A DNA stretch of 64,000 nucleotides from Terriglobia bacterium (GTDB lineage: Bacteria; Acidobacteriota; Terriglobia; UBA7540): contig DASTAW010000048.1 of NCBI GenBank assembly GCA_035712365.1, forward strand, positions 62,001-126,000, written 5' to 3'. Made by a program: the position numbers and the translations under genes. The notes under the pieces are model-generated. The model was not told the DNA's origin and did no database searches. It was given only the letters and a program-made list of their open reading frames with translations. Of this stretch, positions 34,113-43,550 are shown one piece after another (within the stretch, counting starts at the first letter, position 1; each line of letters begins with the position of its first letter).

Positions 34113-35351
34113 ATGAATCCCGGCGAATCTCCAGTCACAAAGATGCTGAGCTTTGAACAGGCGCTATCGGAGGTTGAGGCCAGGCTCGCAGCAGCCGCCC
34201 TCGCTCCCGCGCTGGAAGTTGTGCCCCTCAGCCAGGCATGGGGCCGCGTCCTTGCAGAAGACGTGAGCGCCGATCGCGACTATCCTCCCTTTAATCGTTC
34301 CACGCGCGACGGCTTCGCCGTACGCTCCTCAGACGTTGAACACGTGAACGCCGTGCTCACGCTCGTTGGTGAAGTGCGGGCTGGAGAACATTTCGATGAA
34401 GAAATTGCGTCCGGACATTGTGTTTCCATCATGACGGGAGCTCCGCTGCCCGCGGGAACGGATGCCGTGGCGATGGTTGAACATACCCGGACCCAGGGCA
34501 ACAAGGTCGAGATCGAAAGGCCTGTGGCTTCTTTCGAAAATGTCGTTCGCAAGGGAAGCGAAGCCCAGGCGGGACAGGGAATCCTGGCAAAGGGCAGGCG
34601 AATTCGAGCGGGCGAGATTGGGCTGCTCGCGTCCATCGGCAAAGGTAGTATTGCCGTTTCTGTCCGCCCGCGAGTCGCAATTATCTCCACGGGAGACGAA
34701 GTGGTCCCAATTGACCGCCGGCCCGAGTGGTACCAGGTGCGCAACAGCAACTCGGCTATGCTGGCGGCAGTTGTAACTGCTGCGGGCGCGAATCCCTGGG
34801 AAATCGGTATTGGACCGGACAGCAAGGAAGCGCTGCGGAGCCTCATCGAGAACGCGTTGGAAGCCGACATGCTCCTGCTGAGCGGCGGCGTCTCCATGGG
34901 CAAGTACGATTTGGTTGAAGACGTACTCGCAGATATGGGCGCGGAATTTTATTTCCGAAGTGTCGCCATACGTCCCGGCAAGCCTCTGGTTTTTGGCCGC
35001 GTCCGAGGTAGATTTTTTTTTGGGTTGCCAGGCAATCCCGTTTCTGGTTTTGTGACTTGTACTCTTTTCGCGCGGCCTGCGATGGGCGCTTTGATGGGAG
35101 GCGCGTTTGAGCGTCCCGGTTTTCTCCGCGCGAGGCTGGCAAAATCGGTGCATCATAGAATAGGGTTGACAACCTTCATGCCGGCGCGGATTGAAACACG
35201 GAATGCGGAGCCCATCGTCGAGCTTGTGGGATGGCAGGGATCGGGCGACCTTGTGGGAGTTGCGGAGGCCAATGGCTTTCTGGTGGTCCATCCGGAGCAG
35301 CCACCGCCCGCCGCAGGGGACTGGGTGGATGTGCTGCCGATGGCAAGCTAG
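34113..35351 (+). CDS. moeA: Molybdopterin molybdenumtransferase MoeA
   Basis: Inserts molybdate into adenylated molybdopterin. The 412-residue product shows MLSFEQALSEVEARL at the start of domain I and PPFNRSTRDGFAVRS. MTGAPLPAGTDAVAMVEHT and RVAIISTGDEVVP open domain III, and LLLSGGVSMGKYDLVEDVL and FGLPGNPVSGFVTC are signature loops. Start at 34113, with an alternative ATG at 34143. A run of nine T lies inside the GRFFFGLPG codons (about 35010-35018). It heads the cofactor cluster moeA-moaC-mogA. Confidence 0.95.
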   Translation: MNPGESPVTKMLSFEQALSEVEARLAAAALAPALEVVPLSQAWGRVLAEDVSADRDYPPFNRSTRDGFAVRSSDVEHVNAVLTLVGEVRAGEHFDEEIASGHCVSIMTGAPLPAGTDAVAMVEHTRTQGNKVEIERPVASFENVVRKGSEAQAGQGILAKGRRIRAGEIGLLASIGKGSIAVSVRPRVAIISTGDEVVPIDRRPEWYQVRNSNSAMLAAVVTAAGANPWEIGIGPDSKEALRSLIENALEADMLLLSGGVSMGKYDLVEDVLADMGAEFYFRSVAIRPGKPLVFGRVRGRFFFGLPGNPVSGFVTCTLFARPAMGALMGGAFERPGFLRARLAKSVHHRIGLTTFMPARIETRNAEPIVELVGWQGSGDLVGVAEANGFLVVHPEQPPPAAGDWVDVLPMAS

Positions 35352-35383
35352 AAAATCATAGCTCGGACACAGAGGCAGGATAG

Positions 35384-35878
35384 TTGAAGAAGAAAAAAGC
35401 TTCCGCAAAAACGAAGACCTTGAGCCACTATGACCGCGCAGGACGGGCGCGCATGGTGGACGTTTCCACAAAGCCGGCAAGCCACCGGCAAGCCCTCGCC
35501 AGCGTGCTGGTCAAGATGAAACCTCAAACACTGAAGAAGATCAAAAATAATCCCAAGGGTGATCCGCTGGAGATTTCGCGGATCGCTGGAATTGCCGCGG
35601 CCAAGCGTACGCCTGAGCTGATTCCGCTTTGCCATCCACTGCTGCTGAGTCACATCGACGTTCGCGCGGAGTTCTGCAAGAATGGCGTCTCCATCACGGC
35701 GGCCGTCCGCTCGACAGGATCAACGGGCGTCGAAATGGAAGCCTTGACGGGCGCCGCGGTCGCAGCCCTGACGGTGTATGACATGTGCAAGGCCGTCGAT
35801 CATGAAATTGAAATCACGGAGTTAAAGCTGCTCTACAAGAGCGGCGGCAAGTCCGGCGAGTTCCGGGCTTCGAAGTAA
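35384..35878 (+). CDS. moaC: Cyclic pyranopterin monophosphate synthase MoaC
   Basis: Second step of molybdenum-cofactor synthesis, forming cPMP. The 164-residue protein contains [17 protein letters not shown], the [15 protein letters not shown] substrate loop, [20 protein letters not shown] and [12 protein letters not shown], all diagnostic. The TTG start at 35384 has GAGG eight bases upstream; about 15 lysine-rich residues precede the conserved core. It lies 32 bp after moeA. Confidence 0.95.
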   Translation: MKKKKASAKTKTLSHYDRAGRARMVDVSTKPASHRQALASVLVKMKPQTLKKIKNNPKGDPLEISRIAGIAAAKRTPELIPLCHPLLLSHIDVRAEFCKNGVSITAAVRSTGSTGVEMEALTGAAVAALTVYDMCKAVDHEIEITELKLLYKSGGKSGEFRASK

Positions 35879-35919
35879 GGCAACCTGCTCGCGGGAATGA
35901 ATGATGGTCCGGTGGAAGC

Positions 35920-36462
35920 ATGCTGGAGGCCGACGGCAGTAATCCTGTGGTGAATTCAATCAGTCCAATGAAACATATTTTCCAGGCAAGAATTCTGGTG
36001 TTGAGTGACCTGGCCAGCCGCGGAGAGCGGGAAGACCAGTCAGGCCCCGCCGTCCGCGAGATTCTCGAGTCTCACGGCTGGCAGGTAACCGCACTCGAAG
36101 TGCTGCCGGATGAATTTGATCAGATCCGCGGCCGTCTGGAGGCCTGGACGGATTCCGAAGACTGCGATGCCGTCTTCACTTCCGGCGGAACGGGCATCGG
36201 GTCGCGAGACGTAACCCCGGATGCCACTCGCGAGGTAATCGAAACCGAAATCCCTGGCCTGGCTGAGCTGATGCGCGCCGAGGGGGTAAAGAGCACTCCG
36301 CTCGCAGCTCTCTCGCGCGCCATCGCCGGAGTGCGGAACCGCAGGCTGATTGTAAACCTTCCCGGAAGCCCGCGCGGCGCCCGTGAATCGCTCGAGAGCA
36401 TCATCGAGGTCCTTCCCCACGCCATCGACCTCATCCAGGGACGCACCGGGCACTCCGAATAG
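35920..36462 (+). CDS. mogA: Molybdopterin adenylyltransferase (MogA/MoaB family)
   Basis: Adenylates molybdopterin before metal insertion by MoeA. The MoaB/Mog fold signatures are present: [40 protein letters not shown] (the GGTG loop) and [17 protein letters not shown]. The ATG at 35920 gives 180 residues; an ATG at 35968 ([11 protein letters not shown]) would start closer to the fold. It is the last gene of moeA-moaC-mogA, 41 bp after moaC. MoaA and MoaE/D are not in the window. Confidence 0.92.
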   Translation: MLEADGSNPVVNSISPMKHIFQARILVLSDLASRGEREDQSGPAVREILESHGWQVTALEVLPDEFDQIRGRLEAWTDSEDCDAVFTSGGTGIGSRDVTPDATREVIETEIPGLAELMRAEGVKSTPLAALSRAIAGVRNRRLIVNLPGSPRGARESLESIIEVLPHAIDLIQGRTGHSE

Positions 36463-36549
36463 CCAGTTCGCTGCTGTCCGATTCAGCGTCTATCGCCTGC
36501 GCGAGCACCGGGTGTAAGATTTTGGCATCAAACTTCAATCAGGAGAGCT

Positions 36550-38439
36550 ATGAAATTTCAGTTCGATACTCAGGAAGCTGCCGCAGTCGTAGATGGAATC
36601 ATCCATCACACTAAAGGTCGCGCCATCGATGCAACGACCCGTGAACAACTCGTGAAACACTTCGGAGATCTCGGTCTGGATACCTTCAGGCCCTACGCCC
36701 GGTCTCTCGCAATAGATCCCGTCCATCCGTCGAATTTTTACCTGGCGGCTGACGTCGTGAACGATGGTAAAGCCACTCCGCTGTTGCTGCACATGGCTGT
36801 TGACCCATCTTCGTCCGGCAAGCTTCTCGCTCAGCCCGCCCGCCATGAGCGCGTTCAGGTTGACGGGAAGGAAGTGCTGCTCAGCTTCATCCCTTTCGGC
36901 AGCCATGACCATGAAACCATCAGGAAGTTCGCCGAGCAGGTTGATCGGGCGTTTTTGCCGCGGCCGCAACGCTCCGAGCCCGCCGTAGCGGCTGGCAATC
37001 GCCATCCCGAAATCAGTTTGCCCGCTGTATTCGACGCCTACCGGACCATCCTGAACAAGCTGCACGTTAACATGGCCTCAACAGTGCAGCTCTCCGCGAC
37101 TCGCGAGATGACCACTGAGGACGCCTTGGAACAGCGCGACGGCGAGAACCCTGTCGCGACCGGCCACACCCGCGTTTCTATTCGCCACCTGTACCACACC
37201 GGCCTGTGGGCCGCCATCCGTTCCGGCTGGCGCGACGGTTACAGCGCCGAGGCCGACCACTTCATCGTTTCCGGCAATAGCGCAGAAGAGGTCGTCCAGT
37301 CGGTCGAGATGGTCAAGACAGCCATTCGCCACGCAGCCGGCTACACCAAATTCACCACTGACACCTCGCGCCTCTTCGAACTCCAGGCTGATTCCCGGCA
37401 TCCGGATCCGTGGAGCCATTCCGCCGTCAGTGAGAAATTTCAACAGGTGTTTTCCGGCGATGAACAGAGGTGGTTGCGCAGCGAGTTCTCAAAGCCATTC
37501 AAGATCGGCGGCAGGAATTACACATTCGGCGAACCGGAAATCATTCGTCTGGGCGTCAAGTTTGGCCAGAGCCTTAAGCTGAATGAAGAGCTCTATGATT
37601 ACATCATTCAGGCAAAGTCCAGCGCCGGCTTGGGAACCGCGTTCGACTTTGAACCGTCCATCGACGAAGCCGAGACGCTGACGACCGCCAAAGAGCTCCT
37701 GTTTTATATGCACTGGCTGAAGGCGCGCGGCCGGGCCGCTCAGCTTTGCCCGCCGAACCTGGGATTCAAAAAACGCCAGGCTTATCCGGTTGCCATGGCC
37801 ACTTCGCCGGCGGATGGCGTCGGCCTGCTGGATTATTGCCATCACAAAATGTGGCCGGAGCTTCCGGAGCGTGTCGAAAAGGAATTCCGCGGGAAGCCCC
37901 TTGACGAGCTGGCGGCACGCGTTGCGGAGCTGGCCGACGTGGCCAGGAGTTTCGACACCACACTCAGCATCCACTCCGGCAGCGGCAAGCAAGCCGAAGT
38001 CCTGGAGCGGATCGGGAAATCGACGGCGGGGCGTGTAAATTACAAAATCTCCGGCGAGCTTCAGTTGCAGCTTTTCGATGTGCTGCGAAGCCAGCCGGCG
38101 GCTTCCCACTGGCGAAAACTCTATGAGCGGATGGTGATGCGGGCCAACGATTTCGCCGCCACCGGAGCGTTTGGCTGTGAAAGCGAATTGGCAGCTAAAT
38201 ACACATCGTTGGGCCTTGAATACGACCTGGGTGAGGCATCACGCGGTCGCGTTGACGGCAATCTCTTCCTGGTTTTCTGGCTGGGGAACCTGGTGGGTAG
38301 TCGCGATGTGGATTCGCCGGACGGCGACCGGCGCTTTTTCAAAGAGAAAATCGACGAACTTCCGGAAGACCTTCTGGCGGAGGTGCGACGGCGCAACAGC
38401 AGGTACGTTGTCTGGCTGGCTGAGCACCTGCAAGGCTAA
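36550..38439 (+). CDS. Large protein resembling UxaE-type tagaturonate epimerase
   Basis: A 629-residue cytoplasmic protein without signal peptide or membrane segment. The C-terminal half contains TLSIHSGSGK (H475 to K480) and, 12 residues later, RVNYKISGELQLQLFDVLRS. These resemble by eye the HSGSDK and KTAGTS-type segments I associate with tagaturonate/fructuronate epimerases of the UxaE family. It is longer than the roughly 480 residues I expect for that family; the extra part seems N-terminal. Histidine-rich stretches IRHLYHTGLWAA and SAEADHFIVSG could bind metal. The ATG at 36550 has AGGAGAG upstream. Its neighbours (LarA homologue, two SDR dehydrogenases) fit a sugar-acid pathway. The family link is tentative. 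Confidence 0.55.
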   Translation: MKFQFDTQEAAAVVDGIIHHTKGRAIDATTREQLVKHFGDLGLDTFRPYARSLAIDPVHPSNFYLAADVVNDGKATPLLLHMAVDPSSSGKLLAQPARHERVQVDGKEVLLSFIPFGSHDHETIRKFAEQVDRAFLPRPQRSEPAVAAGNRHPEISLPAVFDAYRTILNKLHVNMASTVQLSATREMTTEDALEQRDGENPVATGHTRVSIRHLYHTGLWAAIRSGWRDGYSAEADHFIVSGNSAEEVVQSVEMVKTAIRHAAGYTKFTTDTSRLFELQADSRHPDPWSHSAVSEKFQQVFSGDEQRWLRSEFSKPFKIGGRNYTFGEPEIIRLGVKFGQSLKLNEELYDYIIQAKSSAGLGTAFDFEPSIDEAETLTTAKELLFYMHWLKARGRAAQLCPPNLGFKKRQAYPVAMATSPADGVGLLDYCHHKMWPELPERVEKEFRGKPLDELAARVAELADVARSFDTTLSIHSGSGKQAEVLERIGKSTAGRVNYKISGELQLQLFDVLRSQPAASHWRKLYERMVMRANDFAATGAFGCESELAAKYTSLGLEYDLGEASRGRVDGNLFLVFWLGNLVGSRDVDSPDGDRRFFKEKIDELPEDLLAEVRRRNSRYVVWLAEHLQG

Positions 38440-38457
38440 CGGGCTATGCGTTCAGCG

Positions 38458-39726
38458 TTACGCCGCTTTTGAAACTCTTTCTTCCACGCGGTAAAGCATC
38501 TCGCCGGCGCGCGGCACCAGCAGGATGCCTTCGTCTTCCCTGCCTTTCCATTCCTCCAGGTTGACGCTTGCCGGATCGAGGTAACCGAGGTTTATCCGTT
38601 GGCAGCGCTCTTTGGATATCCCCGTCGCCAGCGTGACCTGGATGCGCGGTGTCTCCTTGCCGGTTGCGGCATCGTACTTCCCCAGCCCCTTGACATGCGT
38701 GGAATGCGCCAGCGCGCTGCCCGGATAGTCCTTGAACCTGTCCCACTGCGCCAGGAAGTAATCGCGGCAATGGTAGCCGATCTCCTCGATGATCCTGCCG
38801 TGGGTGTAGCTGACTTCGGTGATGTGGGGCGAATAGATCACCACTTCGCCGCCGTCGGCTACCGCGGGCTCCATCTTGTACATCCCTTTCGCGCCGGTCC
38901 ACAGGTCGTCATAGAGCGTCGGCATCACAGAAAGGACACGCCGAAAAGGCTTCTTCACGTAGATGATGTGTTTGCGCGCCGAGAGCTCTGACGCGGCTTT
39001 CCAGGCTTCCTTTGCTGAGCCAAAGTAAAGTCCCTCAAAGCCGCCGTGGGTTACCACCAGCGCAAAGCACGCCGCGGGCCGGTCAATCATCCCGGCAGCC
39101 CGGTCAATGATGGCGCGCACCGGCGTATAGCCTGCGCCGATGATCTTGTAGTTGGTCATCAGCGCGCCCGTCCAGTGGGTCTGATTGATGATTTCCGATC
39201 CGCCGATGCCCGGGAAAAAGTATTTGTTGCCGCCCGAGAATCCAACCACTTCGTGGGGGAAAACCGGCCCGCAAATGATGATCTGGTCATAGTCCAGAAT
39301 CATCCTGTTCAGGCGGACAGGAATGTCCTTCTCGAGCACGCCGCCGGTGATCTCACCTGTTTCCTTTGCTGGAATCACGCCAAGCGTCGCGAAGGTTTCC
39401 GGCTTCTCCCAGTGGTGATTGAAGATGCGGATTTTGCCAACTTTTCCGTCCACCACCTCGCGGCCCACCAGCTTGCTGAGGTTCTTGTCATCCATCAAGG
39501 GATGCGTCCCAAGCGCCACCAGGTAATCAAGCGCGGCCACGCGCAGGGACAACTCACGCTCAAACAGATCGAACATCAGCGGCATGGGCATCGTGCGAGT
39601 GCCGTCCGGGATAATGATCAGCACGCGTTTACCGTCAACAGCCAGCGTGGCCAGACCTTCCTGGACAGTCCGGCTTATTTCCTCGCTGGTCAGATGGCGG
39701 TCCGCAAAACCCTGTCCCATCACCAT
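38458..39726 (-). CDS. LarA-family nickel-pincer racemase/epimerase homologue
   Basis: A 422-residue member of the lactate-racemase (DUF2088/LarA) family. In L. plantarum LarA the key residues are H108, H174, K184 (carries the nickel-pincer nucleotide) and H200. Here H158, K168 and H184 have exactly the same spacing (10 and 16), in PHEVVGFSGGNKYFFPG and NQTHW, and a HH pair at 104-105 (FNHHW) can supply the first histidine. So it is probably an active nickel-pincer enzyme. Because its neighbours handle sugar acids, the substrate is more likely an aldonate or uronate-derived 2-hydroxy acid than lactate; this is inference. ATG at 39726 has GGAGGAGG upstream. Cofactor genes larB, larC and larE are not in the window. 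Confidence 0.85.
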   Translation of the reverse strand: MVMGQGFADRHLTSEEISRTVQEGLATLAVDGKRVLIIIPDGTRTMPMPLMFDLFERELSLRVAALDYLVALGTHPLMDDKNLSKLVGREVVDGKVGKIRIFNHHWEKPETFATLGVIPAKETGEITGGVLEKDIPVRLNRMILDYDQIIICGPVFPHEVVGFSGGNKYFFPGIGGSEIINQTHWTGALMTNYKIIGAGYTPVRAIIDRAAGMIDRPAACFALVVTHGGFEGLYFGSAKEAWKAASELSARKHIIYVKKPFRRVLSVMPTLYDDLWTGAKGMYKMEPAVADGGEVVIYSPHITEVSYTHGRIIEEIGYHCRDYFLAQWDRFKDYPGSALAHSTHVKGLGKYDAATGKETPRIQVTLATGISKERCQRINLGYLDPASVNLEEWKGREDEGILLVPRAGEMLYRVEERVSKAA

Positions 39727-39789
39727 GGCAGGCCTCCTCCAAAATCCCTTCTTCGCACGGCGTGCTTCGGCCGCCGGCCTCCGCTACCC

Positions 39790-40623
39790 CTATACTCCAC
39801 TATACGCCGAAAAACCGCCGTCGATTGGCACAATGACCCCCGTCACAAACGCCGACGCGGGCGACAATAGCCACAAGACGGCCCCAAACAGGTCTTCCGG
39901 ACTGCCAAAACGGGCCATGGGCGTATGGTCAATAATTGCCTTGCCACGCGCGGTCAACGCACCCGACTTCTCATCGGTGAGAAGAAACCTGTTCTGCTGA
40001 GTCAGGAAGAAACCCGGCGCGATGGCGTTCACCCGAATTTTTGGCGAGTATAACTGCGCCAGGTGCACTGCCAGCCATTGCGTAAAATTGCTGACGCCCG
40101 CCTTCGCGGCCGAGTAGGCCGGTATGCGCGTCAGCGGGCGGAAAGCATTCATGGAGGATATGTTGAGGATGGTTCCGCGGCCTTTCTCCGCCATGACTTT
40201 GCCGAATACTTGCGAGGGAAGGACGGTCCCGATGATGTTGAGATCGAAGACCCATCGCAGGGCGTCGGCGGGCAGATCAAAAAACGCGAGATCCGCGCTG
40301 GTGGTTGCCTGGGGCTTATTGCCCCCGGCTGCATTCACCAGGCAATCGACCCCGCCGAACTTCTCCAGCACGGCTGTCGAGGCCTGGCGCAGGTTGTCTG
40401 CGTCCAGGACGTTGGTCTTTACCGTGAACGTCTGGCGCGCGCGCGGGCCCATCCTCTCAAGGATGTCCTTGGCCGGATCAAGATTCAGATCCAGAATCGC
40501 CACGTTGGCGCCGCATCCCACAAGCGCCTGCGCGATCTCGCCCCCCAGTATTCCCGCTCCTCCGGTGATGGCGACCGTTTGTCCGGTAAAGTCATACATC
40601 CGCCTCAGTTGCTCCAAGTCCAT
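39790..40623 (-). CDS. SDR-family oxidoreductase, fructuronate reductase / mannonate dehydrogenase-like
   Basis: Short-chain dehydrogenase of 277 residues. The Rossmann motif reads AITGGAGILGGEIAQALVG, and the acidic VAILDLNLDPA suggests NAD(H). VNAAGGN replaces NNAG, SSMNAF carries the catalytic serine, and YSAAKAG the YxxxK pair. It begins DLEQLRRMYDFTGQTVAI, an opening I associate with SDR-type mannonate/fructuronate oxidoreductases. The ATG at 40623 has GGAGG upstream. It is likely co-transcribed with the LarA homologue 63 bp downstream. Confidence 0.85.
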   Translation of the reverse strand: MDLEQLRRMYDFTGQTVAITGGAGILGGEIAQALVGCGANVAILDLNLDPAKDILERMGPRARQTFTVKTNVLDADNLRQASTAVLEKFGGVDCLVNAAGGNKPQATTSADLAFFDLPADALRWVFDLNIIGTVLPSQVFGKVMAEKGRGTILNISSMNAFRPLTRIPAYSAAKAGVSNFTQWLAVHLAQLYSPKIRVNAIAPGFFLTQQNRFLLTDEKSGALTARGKAIIDHTPMARFGSPEDLFGAVLWLLSPASAFVTGVIVPIDGGFSAYSGV

Positions 40624-40840
40624 TCAGTTATAGCCTCCCATCAGGTTTTTGAAATGAGCACGCCTTCGTGTTTGCGCAGGCCTGTTTGTGCGTGGGCCCA
40701 GCGCCCGCCCAGCCTGTCCGCGGGTGTGAGTAAGGTGGAAGCCTAACACTCCGGCAACCGTTGACGCAAGCGATGCACCGCTGGACATTGCCCGGGTTTT
40801 TTCCTTGATGGTAGGATGGCACTCACGAATCCAGCGGCGG

Positions 40841-40846
40841 AAAGGA
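40841..40846 (+). promoter_or_regulatory. Ribosome binding site deciding the SDR start
   Basis: AAAGGA lies six bases before a TTG at 40853 that gives LSYYKGLSLEGKCALV. Upstream in-frame starts (TTG 40805, ATG 40808) lack such a site. Confidence 0.65.
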
Positions 40847-40852
40847 ATTCGC

Positions 40853-41632
40853 TTGTCTTACTACAAAGGACTGAGTCTCGAGGGAAAGTGCGCTCTGGTA
40901 TTTGGTGGAACCAGCGGGCTGGGCAAGGCTATCGCCATGGGTTTCGCCGAAGCCGGCGCCGATGTCGCCGCAGTGGGGCGCCGGGCTCAAGAAGTCCAGA
41001 GAACCGCGCGGGAAATCGAGGCGGCGGGAAGAAGAACCTTCGAGATGACCGGTGATGTGACTGACCGCGACCAGATTCAGGCGGTGATCCGCCGGATGCT
41101 GGACGAAATGGGCCGGATCGACATACTTGTAAATTCCGCCGGAGTGACGAAGCGGGTCCCGTCGTTTGACGTGGAAGACAGCCTGTGGAAAGAGATCATG
41201 GAAATCAATCTGAAGGGAGTCTGGAACACCTGCCAGATGGCCGGCCGGGTCATGAGAGATCAGCATTATGGGCGCATTATCAATGTCGCCTCGATCGCCT
41301 CCTTCGTCAGCGCGCACGAGGTTGCTCCCTACGCAGCCAGTAAGGGTGGAGTGGTTCAGATCACGCGCTGCCTGGCGGCGGAATGGGCCAAACACAACAT
41401 CAGAGTCAACGCCATCGCGCCGGGCGTCTTTGAAACCGACCTCAACCGCGACATCATCAACCGGCCCGAAAGGAAGGCATCGATCTTTGCACACACGCCG
41501 ATGAAGCGTTTTGGACAGGTGGAGGAAATAAAAGGCGCGGCCATCTTTCTGGCCTCAGATAGTGCAAGCTTCGTCACCGGAGCTTCCATTCCGGTCGATG
41601 GCGGCTTTCTGGCGCAGGGCATTGGCGAGTAG
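40853..41632 (+). CDS. SDR-family oxidoreductase, gluconate 5-dehydrogenase / KduD-like
   Basis: Short-chain dehydrogenase of about 259 residues. It shows GGTSGLGKAIAMGFAEAGAD, NSAGVTKRVP, IINVASIASF and YAASKGGVVQ (catalytic Tyr-x-x-x-Lys), and ends DSASFVTGASIPVDGGFLAQ. The YYKGLSLEGKCALV opening and overall pattern resemble dehydrogenases acting on gluconate or 2-keto-3-deoxygluconate. It is divergent from the other SDR gene, with a shared 230-bp promoter region. TTG at 40853 is preferred on Shine-Dalgarno grounds. Exact substrate unknown. Confidence 0.85.
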   Translation: MSYYKGLSLEGKCALVFGGTSGLGKAIAMGFAEAGADVAAVGRRAQEVQRTAREIEAAGRRTFEMTGDVTDRDQIQAVIRRMLDEMGRIDILVNSAGVTKRVPSFDVEDSLWKEIMEINLKGVWNTCQMAGRVMRDQHYGRIINVASIASFVSAHEVAPYAASKGGVVQITRCLAAEWAKHNIRVNAIAPGVFETDLNRDIINRPERKASIFAHTPMKRFGQVEEIKGAAIFLASDSASFVTGASIPVDGGFLAQGIGE

Positions 41633-41665
41633 TTCCGGCGCTTCGCCCAGCAAAAAGCGTCCCGC

Positions 41666-43450
41666 TCAGTATTGCCACCTGGTGCCAAACCGCACTTCGT
41701 TTCCGCGAAGCGGGCCCAGAATCTGCGCCGTGTTGTAATGCGTGTATCCGAGAGTCAGGCTTACATGCCTGCTGACTCGCAGCGAAAGGCTGGGGCTCAC
41801 CTGCCAGGCGTTTGTCACCGCTCCCTCGCGTCCCGTTTGCTGGACGCCAATACCGCCGCTCAAGTCGTATCCCAACGGGCCGAAGAGAGTTCCATAAATG
41901 CGCGGAACAAGCTCATGGCGCTGGTAAAAGCTGGGATCAAAAAAACCCATGAAAACGTTCTGCCCCTGGCCCGCAAATCCCTCGATCAAACCTTCATAGC
42001 CCAAATCCAATGACAACACGGAGGATTTGAGCAGATGCCCGGTAAAGACGACCGAACCGCCGCGCCCCTGGTCATGATCTGCCAAAACAACCCCTTGCGG
42101 AACGCCGCTCACATTCACTGTGTGGGAGTAATCCTCGGAGGTGTATTGCCCGTACCAGTAGGCCAGATGCAGCTCCGTCCGGGGGTTGAAGAAGAAGTTG
42201 GCACGTGCCTGGAGGCGGTCCTCGATGACTCCCAGCCTTGTGGAGAGCGGAGTGTACGTGATGGCCGACTTTGTTGCATCCAGGTCCAGGGAAAGTTTTT
42301 TTGTAAGCCCTAAGCTGATGCCTGCCAGCCCCACAGGTCGCTCCGGCGCTCCTTTGACGAGATCGGGCTGCCCGGGAATGGAGACGGGTTCGCCGGGACC
42401 GAAGCGGGTGAACCCCGCGCCGCCGCGCACCGTCAGCCAGCGACCGAAGCGTGTGGACTGCCAGTAGAGAAAATTGTAGGGAGCGGTGGCGCCCGTGATT
42501 CCCGTCGGGATCTGATCGCCATTGCTGTCGCGCAGAGGCCCAGGAGGACTTTCGCTGGGAACAGAGGTGAAAGAAATGTGAGATGTGGTTGCGGGAAACA
42601 CATTCATGGCAATTGTGGTCCCGTAGGTGTACATCCGCAGGTCTTCGTTGGGCAGCCCTGAACGGCCGTTGGACGCGCTGGGCGGCCCGATTTCGCGCGC
42701 GTATGCCGCCGTGGTCATCAGCGTCACCCGCGCTTCCCCAAGCACCCGGTTGCGCAGGGATGCCACCTCGGCATCGCCCGGGCTCAGCTTGTCCGCCTGG
42801 TCCAGGAGACGCAGGGTTTCGCGGCGGTGATGTAGCGCGTGTTCGATGCTGGCCAGCAGAAAGACCGCGGAAAAGTCATTCGGCTGCTTTTCAACCGCCA
42901 GCGCTGCCCCGGCCTGGGCCTCGGGAAGCTTGCCCCGGTAGAATGCGATGCGAGCCCTGCCCAGCAGAGCCGCCGAGTCCTGCGGGTTCTGCTTCAGCAG
43001 AAGATCGTATTGTGTCACCGCCGCGCCATATTGGTGATCGAAGGTCAGCAGGCGAGCAAGCTCAAGCCTGGAGTCGCGGTCGTCGGGATAAATTTCAAGA
43101 ACGCGCCGATAGTCCTGAATGGCGGCCTGTCGCTGGTTTAACCTCGATTCCTGGTATGCAAGTCCCTTCAATGCATCCCGGTCTTTCGGGTTGATTTGAA
43201 GCCGCTGGCGATAGAATTCAATCCACAACAGCGGCGAGGCATCGGCCGGAGGTCTCAAGGCGCTCCGCTGGGCGACCTGCTGGACCTGGCTGTTGCTCTG
43301 TGCCGCCATTACCGCATGCGGTTCTATCACGCAGACCACAAACAAGCAAAGCAGGCCCTGAAACAGGCAGATTCTCCAGCCGCACGTCCGTTCGATCACG
43401 CCGTGAAGGACAGGCATAGCAAGGCGAGACTTTCTGAAATCCGATGCCAT
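41666..43450 (-). CDS. TPR protein with C-terminal outer-membrane beta-barrel (polysaccharide export porin-like)
   Basis: A 594-residue exported protein. A signal peptide or anchor lies at about residues 27-49 (LFQGLLCLFVVCVIEPHAVMA). Residues about 75-225 are TPR repeats (NPKDRDALKGLAYQESRLNQ, YPDDRDSRLELARLLTFD, NPQDSAALLGRARIAFYRGK). Residues about 240-594 alternate like beta-strands and end FGTRWQY, a barrel-type C-terminus. This TPR-plus-barrel layout is that of PgaA, BcsC and PelB-type exporters of exopolysaccharide. It follows a synthase-type glycosyltransferase on the same strand with 100 bp between, supporting that role. An alternative ATG at 43417 would shorten the leader. Confidence 0.75.
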   Translation of the reverse strand: MASDFRKSRLAMPVLHGVIERTCGWRICLFQGLLCLFVVCVIEPHAVMAAQSNSQVQQVAQRSALRPPADASPLLWIEFYRQRLQINPKDRDALKGLAYQESRLNQRQAAIQDYRRVLEIYPDDRDSRLELARLLTFDHQYGAAVTQYDLLLKQNPQDSAALLGRARIAFYRGKLPEAQAGAALAVEKQPNDFSAVFLLASIEHALHHRRETLRLLDQADKLSPGDAEVASLRNRVLGEARVTLMTTAAYAREIGPPSASNGRSGLPNEDLRMYTYGTTIAMNVFPATTSHISFTSVPSESPPGPLRDSNGDQIPTGITGATAPYNFLYWQSTRFGRWLTVRGGAGFTRFGPGEPVSIPGQPDLVKGAPERPVGLAGISLGLTKKLSLDLDATKSAITYTPLSTRLGVIEDRLQARANFFFNPRTELHLAYWYGQYTSEDYSHTVNVSGVPQGVVLADHDQGRGGSVVFTGHLLKSSVLSLDLGYEGLIEGFAGQGQNVFMGFFDPSFYQRHELVPRIYGTLFGPLGYDLSGGIGVQQTGREGAVTNAWQVSPSLSLRVSRHVSLTLGYTHYNTAQILGPLRGNEVRFGTRWQY

Positions 43451-43550
43451 CTACGGGTTCCTCGTTTGAAAATTCCTGCTGAACCAGGGAGTGCGCTGTG
43501 CTCCGGTTCGGCCTTATCTGGCCGTCGCGGCGTAAAATTGGCAGCACGGT

